A DNA stretch of 37,793 nt, taken from Hydnum rufescens UP504. Its lineage: Eukaryota > Basidiomycota > Agaricomycetes > Cantharellales > Hydnaceae. The position numbers were made by a program, and so were the translations under genes. How positions within the stretch are numbered: position 1 is the first letter of the stretch; the number at the start of each line of letters is the position of its first letter. The notes under the pieces are model-generated. The model ran no database searches, was not told the origin of the DNA, and saw only the letters and a list, made by a program, of their open reading frames with translations. The stretch is taken from NCBI GenBank assembly GCA_014904985.1, contig MU129179.1:1-37793 (forward strand), written 5' to 3'. Below are positions 29,369 through 37,793 of the stretch, one piece after another.

Positions 29369-30841
29369 ATGGCAGAGCCCGAAATGCATCTTTTTACCAC
29401 CATCAACTGTCCGTCTCATAGAGTTGCGGACCTGTTGATTATGCACTACACACTGTGCGACTCCCAGTCTATGACTAAACCTTCTTACTTTGCCCTAGTG
29501 GGCATAGAAACCCTAACCCTCCAGGAACTGCTAGCCTGTTGGGCTAGGCGGAATGGTCTCAGTCCCACAGACTGGTCTAATCCATTGGAACCAGAACCTC
29601 CTCCATCCTCCAGTCCCTCCCCACTCCTTAATTTGGATACTACCGAATTAACACTGGTGGAGTGTGCAAGAATTCCATTGGCGGGTCCTTACAGGACTGC
29701 CCATGGTTTGAACCCAGCACCCTCTTCCTCCTTTCACACATCTCCGGATGTGGTTATTCATGATTTGAACGTTTGCCCGAGCACCTCTAGACCCTCGACA
29801 GCTCAACATCTAATGTCCTCATCCACTTATGGGAATTGGCTGCCTAACCCCCTGCCTTGCAGGGTGGATACCTCAAGAAGGGTGGCCACTCCCCTTAAAA
29901 AATATGGTGACCCTAGTCTCATAAGGATCACCAATGACTCACACTCGTCTCATCCTAGACCTTATGACGTTCTTATGGATGCAAATGTAGCTCTCCCATC
30001 CTTCAAGGATTGGTCTCCTGGAACTTCCGTTTCCAAACAAGCCCACAGGCCACTCAAAGATGGAACTCTTAGCCCCCTCTCAAACAGGGTGGATACCTCA
30101 AGAAGGGTGGTCACTCCCCTAAATCTGTGTCATGGTCCAGGTTCACCTCATACTCAGCTATCCAACACCTTGATGGCTAGACAACCTAATGCACATCTGG
30201 ACATGCAATCCTTGAGTCACCACCCTGGCTATAATAACAGCTCGTGTCCAGTTCCCTCTATGGCATCTAACTACCGGTCAGACGAGGCCTCGAGAACCAT
30301 CCGTCATAACTGCAATCCGGGGATGTGGAAACCATCCTCCCTACCCTATAAGACTATTTGGGCTTCACTCCATCGAAGCAATAAGTTTGACTTTCATAGA
30401 GCCACAAATATCATTTCCACATGGCTGGACTGGCTGCTCTATGATCTGGATGTGGACTCAAGGCTCTTCCTTAGCCTAGTTACCTCCGATTCCCCAAAAG
30501 GGTCATTGAACTATAGACTAGATCCTGCATTGGCCCGTGCAATACTGCATTGTGGGGACATGCTGCAGGAGGTGGCACGGGAAACTGCGCTATTTCATGG
30601 AACAACAGGTACTACCTACAGTATTAGCCCGAGTGATTATGAATGTGCCTGTCTCCTCAGCGGAGCCCACTCCTTTAGCTTACTTCAATATATGGTCTCT
30701 CAAGCACAAGAATATCTCAAGAAAACCTTGATGATGCTAGCATCCTATGTGACTACAACAGACTTGCCCTTAAGCCAGAAGTCCAGTTGTCCCTGCGACA
30801 AATGGAACGAAGCTCGAGGAGCTGCGACATCAGAGCTTTGA
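29369..30841 (+). CDS. Unknown 490-residue protein, single exon
   Basis: The longest frame of its block, with no intron needed. It begins MAEPEMHLFTT, has a Pro/Ser-rich segment (about residues 70-90), then two copies of a RVDTSRRV-TPL motif (about residues 165-180 and 245-260). A more globular C-terminal part follows (about 330-470, Leu- and Trp-containing helices, for example IISTWLDWLLYDLDVDSRLF). I recognise no family. An intronless frame next to retroelements, with the same frame continuing after the TGA stop for another 75 codons, suggests a transposon-derived or decaying gene, possibly gag-like. That is inference. Confidence 0.4.
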   Translation: MAEPEMHLFTTINCPSHRVADLLIMHYTLCDSQSMTKPSYFALVGIETLTLQELLACWARRNGLSPTDWSNPLEPEPPPSSSPSPLLNLDTTELTLVECARIPLAGPYRTAHGLNPAPSSSFHTSPDVVIHDLNVCPSTSRPSTAQHLMSSSTYGNWLPNPLPCRVDTSRRVATPLKKYGDPSLIRITNDSHSSHPRPYDVLMDANVALPSFKDWSPGTSVSKQAHRPLKDGTLSPLSNRVDTSRRVVTPLNLCHGPGSPHTQLSNTLMARQPNAHLDMQSLSHHPGYNNSSCPVPSMASNYRSDEASRTIRHNCNPGMWKPSSLPYKTIWASLHRSNKFDFHRATNIISTWLDWLLYDLDVDSRLFLSLVTSDSPKGSLNYRLDPALARAILHCGDMLQEVARETALFHGTTGTTYSISPSDYECACLLSGAHSFSLLQYMVSQAQEYLKKTLMMLASYVTTTDLPLSQKSSCPCDKWNEARGAATSEL

Positions 30842-31075
30842 GGCATTAGGACGGCATTTGGGAAGGACATTCCAGAGCCTGAGCCAAGGGAAACAATCTT
30901 GTCCCACCATTATACGGATCGGGTGAACAGAGCTCAAGGAGCCCCAAAGAACGTCGGTCAGACTGACATGGCTGATGTTAGTGTGGTAAACGAACACCTC
31001 CCTTACACATGGGGGACAGGACCTCTGAAGGAATCCAAGCCAAGGAGCAAGTCTTCAACCTGCAATTAGGCTCGA

Positions 31076-32311
31076 ATGACTAAGCTTACCGTAACTCCAA
31101 AGTCGGACTCTACAATGACAGGGTATCCTATCTTCGTTGCAGTCAGGGACCAAGGGTACTACATAAACAGACTCCAAGAAATGATACCTATGGGTGTGCC
31201 AGGGTTAGTAGCAGCATCTGAGGGCATCCCCTGGCGAACTGGATGCAGTACTCTGCCATTCCCACAAGTGGACATGTTCTGGGTTGACAGAATAGATGTC
31301 AAACCTACTGTTTGGGGCATTGTATATCGTGATGAGTCTCCACCTCCGCGATCGAATGGGACCATGGGGCTTCCGTACAATGCAACAAGGCCACCTAGAG
31401 TCACTCTTATTAGCGAAATGGCTACTGAGATTATACCCATGCGTAGAAGAAGTACAATGCCTAAATTAGGAATGTCCAAGGTCTCGTTCCGTAGGGTCCT
31501 TGTTATGATCCTGGGTCCGCAGCCAAAGGATTACCAAGGTACAAGGGTTTGTAACCCCAAGTCATTCGTTCGCAACAACCAGGAGAACACGACTCGAACA
31601 TTTCAAGGGGTCCTAGTATGGGATCGCCAAAATCGTGAAACTGTTGGTACTGGAGAAGACGAGTGTTCATCGCAAAGCTGTTGCCCGCAAGTAGAACGGA
31701 ACGCTGAAACTGTTGCAGCTCCCAGACACAATAACAATGCAAATTCTCCTTATCTGAACGAATACGACCTCATAATGAGGACCATGTTCTTGGTTTATTC
31801 GAGAGCACTACACCCTTCCATTCCTGGAAGGAATGGGTCTCCTACGGCTGCTCAATTTCGAGTCGTACCTAGTCGGATACAGACAGCTTTCCCAATGTTC
31901 GTATCTTCGCAGTCCGCATCCAAACCTACGAAGACCGTAGTAGAAGCCAGAGGGTCCAGTCATCCTGTTGCTATTATGAATGATGTCAGCCTGTCCCCTG
32001 TCTCGTATGACGATAACAACGTAAAGCTTTATCACGACCGAAGTGTCCTCATGACGAGGACAACATCCACTGGTCATTCCAGGATCCCATACCCTGGGAT
32101 AGAGTCTTTGGCCAGAAGATGCAGGCCCATCGAGGATTACTTCGGTGGAAGCCAAAAGAGGGCGCAGACCGTGATGGACGTACTTGTCGGACGAAGGACG
32201 ACATTATGGAACTGTTTCCAGCCTGACCCAGGAGAGAACGTCACTGCACAACCGCGTGTGTGGTCAAGTAAGTTCTTGGAACTTACACACAACATGGCCA
32301 GACCCGAGTGA
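31076..32311 (+). CDS. Unknown 411-residue frame, in phase with the preceding one
   Basis: The same frame as 29369-30841 is reached after one TGA and one TAG. It shows no known domain. A block at about 31360-31720 (PYNAT ... NPKSFVRNNQE ... QGVLVWD ... ETVGTG ... CPQV) recurs as a diverged copy in 34860-35100. The frame past its TGA stop (32309) stays open to about 32888 with stops that are only TGA (32447, 32615, 32726, 32762). It is probably a fragment of a much longer ancestral coding region. Confidence 0.35.
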   Translation: MTKLTVTPKSDSTMTGYPIFVAVRDQGYYINRLQEMIPMGVPGLVAASEGIPWRTGCSTLPFPQVDMFWVDRIDVKPTVWGIVYRDESPPPRSNGTMGLPYNATRPPRVTLISEMATEIIPMRRRSTMPKLGMSKVSFRRVLVMILGPQPKDYQGTRVCNPKSFVRNNQENTTRTFQGVLVWDRQNRETVGTGEDECSSQSCCPQVERNAETVAAPRHNNNANSPYLNEYDLIMRTMFLVYSRALHPSIPGRNGSPTAAQFRVVPSRIQTAFPMFVSSQSASKPTKTVVEARGSSHPVAIMNDVSLSPVSYDDNNVKLYHDRSVLMTRTTSTGHSRIPYPGIESLARRCRPIEDYFGGSQKRAQTVMDVLVGRRTTLWNCFQPDPGENVTAQPRVWSSKFLELTHNMARPE

Positions 32312-32814
32312 AGATACGGGCCCAGAAGGAGTATCGAGGACAATAAGACCTATGATGAACCCCGAGACCCATGGTGGTGTGTCTATTGGTATACAAGGAT
32401 ATGTAGTCCTGGTGTAAGCGCAGACCCGAATATGAAGTCTTGTCCATGAGCCCCTTCCGGGTCCTTAGTATCATTCGTCAGTCGAAATCGAGGGAGCCAA
32501 ACCATAAGCACCCTAGTCCCAATGTCCCGGAGCAGCAAGACTGATGACAACGAGGTAAAACTCACAACAGATCGGGGCAGTGAAACTGTCGATACCAGGA
32601 CTCCTACGACTCACTGAATGGTCGACTTGACCAGGATCTTTGAACCCAAGTGGATACAGAGGTCCTCGCAACCTGAACATTCTGTTACAACTGTGAGTGC
32701 TTCCGTAACAGGAGAAATGCATATATGACATGAAACAGTCCCTCAAACTCGAACTTGGTCATGAATGAGGAAGAGGAATGAAACCACTCGTGGGAATCCT
32801 ACTTCCATTATGAA

Positions 32815-35109
32815 ATGGCGTCGCAGAGCTGTCCTCAATTCGACCCTGGCCACACTAAGCTCTCTCGAACATGCGAAGATTCTCCTCTGACATTAATGAG
32901 GGAAACAGGATGGCCCGGCGCAGCCATCCTTATGAATGAAACCCCGGAGCCTGGACATGACGTCGTTGAGCCCGGGAAACCCAATATCATTGATGAAAGG
33001 GTTACAAGAACTGAATTCGGGAGTTACGGTGTAGTGCAAGCACCTATGCAAGTGAACTTGTCTCAGGACCCCAATGCCCACAAGGCTAGACCTAAACAGA
33101 GGGACGGACTTGGATCTAGTCTGGAGCCCATTGTCCAAACCACCCCTAAATCTTTCTGTCCTCAGATTGAAGATCCACAACTGAACAAAATTATGGGGCT
33201 TCCGTACGACGTAGCAAGTTTAGATGGATACGCGCCAAGGTTTTTCAGGCCGTCGGTACACCTCTACAGAACTAATAAAAGGGTGGACCCCCAGTTGAGC
33301 ACTAGTCCCCATTCACCGGACTCGAGCTTCGTTGTAAACTCAGAAGACGGACGAGCTCGAGGATTTGACCAGAGAGTAGCTACTACGTACCTGCGAGTGC
33401 AGACAGGTTCATTCCTACGGAGCAAACCCCCAGACTCCAGACCATTTGAATGCCTGCAACAGAGGGAACGAGACTTGAGGAATCATGATACAGTAACTTC
33501 AAGATGACAGGATAGCCAGCCATGGACTGGGGCTCCCAACGACCAAGCCGATGGACTTGAGTCACCTGCAAATTCTGCCCAAGCCGGGTATTCTGCCAAA
33601 ATTGAATGGAACGGCGACGTATGCAGTGTAGAGTCTGTGGACTGAGACCCTAAGACGTTACTTCCGCCACAAAGTCATACCGGACCTCCTACGTACGAGC
33701 TTGTTGCAGGTCCCAAGTCAGACCTTGTAGTAAGGAACCACACGATACCTCAGGGCCTGCCAGGACTCGAAGCAACTGCAGGGTTCAAACGAAAACCCTG
33801 GGAAGGCTACTCTAAATCCATTGAATGACGTCAGATCAGCTTTCATCGACAATTCTCGGATGCCTACTTCGTTGTCAGCTTCTACAAGATGATCCAAAAT
33901 GGAGGAATTATACTCTTCGACTTCAAGAACATTGACACAGGCCTCCTTCGCGACAGGACCTGTATTTGGGAAGACGATATAGTTGATCTCATCTTCGAGA
34001 CCGTCATTGAGTACTGTACTCCACGCTGCGCATATGAGCCACTTGACACCTTCGTGTCTGGGCTTAATGAGCTTACCCCACAGGAGCTCATTAGTGCCTC
34101 CAACGAACATGAGCTTGAGTTCGTTGGTGGCATGTTTGATACCGATGTCGGGGAACCTTCTAAGGACATGCCTAAACCTTCTGGATCCGTATCCCGATCA
34201 AACCAGCCAGTAATAGAAATGGTGAAGTACTGGCATTCGGTCATAATCACGAGCGGGGTCGAGAAGAACCAACCTCGCGAACTCCTGCAAAATGCCATTC
34301 GAACCTTAGAAAGTTTTATACTCCCCCACGGAGCGACAGAACCAGCCGGAGCCTGTACGACTACTGAAACAATCACAGAAATCTCATTCACGAATGGTAG
34401 TGGACTCACGGAGCCTCGATGTGACATGACTGAGCCGATCAGAGCTCATATGACTCATAGAGTGGACATAGAGGAATTTTTGTGACCTGAACATTCCATG
34501 GTGACTACAAGTACTGTCGTAGCCAGAAAGGACGGGTACATATCACAAGACAGTACCCCGAACTCAAGCTCCATCCTGAACAAGGAAGAGGAACGGAACT
34601 ATGGATTCCTCCTAAGAGCACCCACGGTCCTCCCATCTAGTCACAAACACCAGGTCCCAATTCATACAGATAGTCAAGATACGACAGGAGATGACCTCAC
34701 GAGGACGTACGAGGTCAAACCTAAGCAAGATTCCAAGTTCGGCGACCTGATTCAAGATAGTCATTCAAGATTTGTCATAGCCCGGAACCGGGATAAGGAC
34801 GGGTTTCAAGAAATATTGCCTATGGGTCTCGCTGCACAGCCGACTCTGCAACCAATTGAGTCCCCGGTGCTCCCGTACAACATAACAAGCGGAAGCCCGA
34901 TGTCTAAGCCAGGAATGCGTGAAAGGGTTCACAACCCCAAGTTACTCGCTCGTGATAACCAGGAGAGCGCAATTCGAAGATCTCAAGGGGACCTGGTATG
35001 GGACCATCGAACTAACGAGACCGTCGGTACTGGGAAAGACAAGTACCCATTACGGAGCTATTATCCGCAAGTAGGATGGAACGATGATGTGACACTGTCA
35101 CTCCCATAA
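32815..35109 (+). pseudogene. Unknown long coding region broken into three frames by TGA codons
   Basis: One frame runs through 32815-33507, 33889-34485 and 34498-35109. Between these points it is interrupted only by TGA (33505, about 33643, about 33826, 34483) and ends at TAA 35107. The segment near 33858-34060 (AYFVVSFYKMI ... NID ... FETVIEY) is repeated in diverged form at about 35166-35350, and the C-terminal part duplicates the 31.4-31.7 kb block. Similarity between copies is visible at protein level, which supports past coding. No known domain was recognised. Confidence 0.45.
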
Positions 35110-35165
35110 ATGAACAGGGTCCAACGAAACCGACGTCTCGGTCTGGCTACCTTCAGTCGACATCC

Positions 35166-35663
35166 TTGGATGTCTACCATGTTGTCAGTCCCTACAAGAC
35201 AATCCTGAAGAGAAAGATTACACCCTCTGACCTTGAGAATATTGATATGGACCTCTTCCATGACATGAACCGGATCTTAGAAAATGGCACTGGCAATCTC
35301 ATCATTGAGACCATCATTGAGTACCGTATCTCACGCCGTAGCCCATTGATGTCTTTGACAAACATGAGCTCAAACTCTGTATTGATGTGGTTTTGGCAGG
35401 TGGTTCGAAACTGGCCTGCCAAGTACAAATCTAAGCTGGGGCAACCTGCCACAGAGGCATTGCAAAGTCTTCGGTTGCCGATGTATGATCAGACCTGTGT
35501 TAAAGGATTGTCAGAGCTCTATCAAAGGATTCAAATGGAAATTCCGTCATACCTCTATTGGACAGCTCCAATTAGAAGGAAAGGATATAATGATGTTCTA
35601 ATCCAAAACTCACTGTGGCGATTCCCTCCGAACTATGAAATAATGCAGTGGTGCTACCTTTGA
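35166..35663 (+). pseudogene. Diverged duplicate of the 33.9-kb coding segment
   Basis: A 165-codon frame starting MDVYHVVSPYKTI. Residues DLENIDMDLFHD and LIIETIIEY align with the paralogous stretch at 33.87-34.03 kb. It ends at TGA 35661. The frame differs from the neighbour upstream, and one base change near 35109 would join the two. The function is unknown. Confidence 0.4.
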
Positions 35664-35678
35664 TCCAATACCAATGAT

Positions 35679-36235
35679 ACGAAGCTCTCACGGTTGCACA
35701 AAACCCAGTTGAGTATCACCACAGTCGGGGGGACGAGTACCCATCACGGTACTACAACGATGCATGGCTGCCGCAGTTGAATGAAGCCACAGTGTCTCTG
35801 ACAAAATTGCGTCAAGAGCCAGCAAACAACCAAAGGACAAGAGTTTGTAGTTTTGCGTGGTTTGCCTGTTATAGCAAAAAGGTCGAGTACCAAAGGTTTC
35901 CGTACCACAGGAACGTGCAAGGGGCCAAACGAGGCCAACTATCTGATCAATTTGCTGTGGTGGAACTTGATATAAGAAGGGGATTCCAACGCATTTGTTA
36001 CTCTACCACGATCGCGGACACTGGTGCAAAGGAAGATTCATCTTATGAGGTCCCACAAGGCTTCGTAATTTCCCCTAGTGCAGATTCAATTGCCATCTTG
36101 CACTGCACATTCGTGATCAGGCATAGGGGCTACAGTCCACCCCATGGGATTATGACAAATTCGGACTTGAAGTTCTCCATTGTCAGGTTAAAAAACCGCG
36201 GACAGGAGCCGAACAGTATTCCAAGGCGATCATAG
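35679..36235 (+). pseudogene. Last unknown frame of the block
   Basis: Open from about 35679 (first ATG 35777) to TAG 36233-36235. Its beginning (RGDEYPSRYYN ... LPQLNEATVSL) is a third diverged copy of the motif at 35030-35105 and 31655-31720. It then diverges into sequence without a recognised domain (FAVVELDIRRGFQRICY). No start context is convincing. Confidence 0.35.
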
Positions 36236-36439
36236 TCATTATCACGGAATCAGTAGCTACATGAAGGGTCACCTTGAACTCTCGCCCGTGTCAGGGCCAC
36301 GCTGCGACGAGAGCACCAAACAAATATAAACACAGATAATTCGGCTAAGTCCGGTGTAGGTCCGGCTAAGTCCGAGAGAATCCAGGCAGGAATGAGATAA
36401 CGAAGATAGGAGGGGACGGAGAGGCAATCCAGCAGCCCA

Positions 36440-37190
36440 GAAGGGACTAAAAAAGAGAGGGCAGACTGGCTCCTAATGGCGGAGTTTGCATACAATAACC
36501 GGATCCACTCCTCCACCCGGGAAACCCCATTCCGCCTTGACTCTGGCCAAGACCCTCGCCTCGGCACTGAACCAATCCGCCCTGGAGTTGTTGAAGCAGC
36601 CACGGACTTTGTCACACGGATGCAGAAAACCTCTGAGGAAGCCCAGTCCGCTCTCCGCCAAGCAGCCGAGGACATGGCTCGTCACTATGATGCCCACCGG
36701 ATAGAAGCCCCGGAGTATGCAGTCGGAGACTCGGTATGGCTGGACGCTCACAACATTTCCATTGACCGCCAGCCCGGAAACTCTCGGACAAGTGGTTAGG
36801 CCCATACAAGGTAGACAAGGTGATCTCCGCTCCGCTATCCGCCTCAAACTTCCCTCCTCCATGCGAGTCCACCCGGTCTTCCATGTCTCAAAACTCCGCC
36901 CTTTCCGGCCTGACCCAATTACGGATCGCATTGCACATCCTCCACCCCTCCTACCCTCCATGGTGGTGAGGAGGAGTATGAGGTAGAACGAATTGAAAAC
37001 TCCCGCTATTTCCGAGGCCGACTCCAGTACTTGGTGAAATGGAAAGGCTACCACCCTCGGAGAACCAATGGCTTCTGGAGACCAACCTAGGTAATGCCCC
37101 GGAAGTCGTCACGGAATTCCACCTTGCCCATCCGGAAGCTCCACGACGGATCAGCGCCATTGACTTCTCCTCCATTGGGTTCCGGACATG
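36440..37190 (+). pseudogene. Ty3/gypsy chromodomain integrase, 5'-truncated and frame-broken
   Basis: ADWLLMAEFAYNNRIHSST starts abruptly near 36460, matching the end of the integrase core of fungal chromoviruses. RLGTEP, a VEAATDFVTRMQ helix, AAEDMARHYDAHR and VGDSVWL follow. After a frame change come KLSDKWLGPYKV and LPSSMRVHPVFHVSKLRPF. A chromodomain is next, with [20 protein letters not shown] and an EFHLAHPEAPRRISA tail (about 36965-37165). Chromodomains of this type target integration to histone-marked chromatin. About four single-base frame changes are needed (near 36774, 36827, 36962 and 37055). Reverse transcriptase, RNase H, protease and gag are not present upstream. Confidence 0.85.
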
Positions 37191-37286
37191 TCCACTCCTA
37201 ACAGAACCCCTGCAGACCTCCCGGACTGGTCAGCCCATTGATCCCTGCTCCTCCGGCCAATCGGGACGATCGGCCCTAAGAGGGGG

Positions 37287-37793
37287 TGATGTCAGGGTTC
37301 GCCCCCAACTCCGGTCTACTCCGGTCTACTCCGGTCACTCCGGTCACTCGTCTCGCCCACCTCCAGTCCGGTTCTCCACTTATTTCCCTCGCCCAAGTCC
37401 ACTTTGCTTCCGGCTTGATTCCGGTTTGACTCCGGTCCAACCCTATCTTGGTTTCATTTCCTTTTCATTTCCCTTTCATTTCCCATTGCTTCCGGTTCAC
37501 CCCTGGCCGAGTTCCTGTTCCTGTTCCTGTTCCTGTCCCTTGTAACACCTCCAGTTTAGCGATCACTCCCTGTAGTATAGTCATCATGTATAAGTAGTCC
37601 GAGAGCGAAGTCCAGAGACCCAGCTTTGGTCTCTCAGGATTTCCGCTGTTACTCCGGACTACAGGTCAGCCTTCATGTATTCCGTATTCGTATTACATAA
37701 TCTCAGGATTTCCGCTGTTACTCCGGACTACAGGTCCGAGTATTTTCCAGTTGACTCCGCGAGCTTAAGGACCGCTGTGCTCGTTTCCGCCTA
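37287..37793 (+). repeat. Ty3/gypsy 3' LTR, runs past the window end
   Basis: A purine tract AAGAGGGGG (37278-37286) is followed by TGATGTCAGGG, the usual order of polypurine tract and LTR start; the exact first base could be 37287 or 37290. It contains ACTCCGGTC-type short tandem repeats (about 37308-37350), a (TTCCTG)4 run (about 37513-37538) and a 36-bp perfect direct repeat (37632-37667 and 37701-37736). The right end is not reached. Confidence 0.7.
37588..37596 (+). promoter_or_regulatory. Candidate TATA box in the gypsy LTR
   Basis: GTATAAGTA lies about 300 bases into the LTR and about 45 bases before the first copy of the 36-bp repeat. This fits a U3 promoter driving element transcription, on sequence alone. 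Confidence 0.35.

Noticed and set aside
29369..36235. The long unknown frames as the gag-pol of the adjacent gypsy element
   Set aside because: No protease, reverse transcriptase, RNase H or integrase-core motif is seen upstream of 36440, and the integrase begins abruptly there, so the element looks 5'-truncated.

Overview
The window looks like the nuclear genome of a basidiomycete, most likely an agaricomycete. It has many short spliceosomal introns (about 50-65 nt, with CTAAC/CTGAC-like branch sites), KDZ-type transposase remains, a NACHT-WD40 gene of the type that is abundant in mushrooms, fungal Ty1/copia and chromodomain Ty3/gypsy elements, and small secreted and coiled-coil genes that resemble agaricomycete families. 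All gene models were built by reading splice sites and frames by eye. No database search was run.

Layout. 1-2.5 kb: decayed KDZ transposase. 2.5-6.8 kb: no intact gene; duplicated fragments, diverged tandem repeats and a possible LTR. 6.8-8.8 kb: a 15-bp minisatellite, then a ~1-kb inverted duplication, then tandem ~250-bp units in which a 5' splice site lies between two hairpins. 8776-13586: a young Ty1/copia element (minus strand) with two 269-bp LTRs differing at one base. It abuts and cuts off the 3' end of a NACHT-WD40 gene (13578-16647, minus). 17.0-18.9 kb: a small spliced plus-strand gene whose intron carries a MITE, and a broken flavin monooxygenase gene (minus). 19.6-26.5 kb: the host-gene island, with a six-exon secreted protein (minus), a seven-exon coiled-coil protein (plus), an intact five-exon D-2-hydroxyacid dehydrogenase (plus) and a weakly RNase III-like gene (plus). 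27-29.2 kb: gene-poor, with a foldback sequence and a second tandem array of hairpin-bracketed introns, on the minus strand. 29.4-36.2 kb: a run of long plus-strand reading frames of unknown function with diverged internal duplications. 36.4-37.8 kb: the 3' end of a Ty3/gypsy element (integrase tail, chromodomain, 3' LTR).

Two themes run through the window. First, hairpin-bracketed intron repeats occur at two places about 20 kb apart with the same architecture and related hairpin sequences; this is the most unusual structure here. Second, many otherwise good reading frames are interrupted by apparent single-base deletions, often in short homopolymers. That pattern suggests sequence or assembly error at least as much as gene decay, so several 'pseudogene' calls may be intact in the organism.
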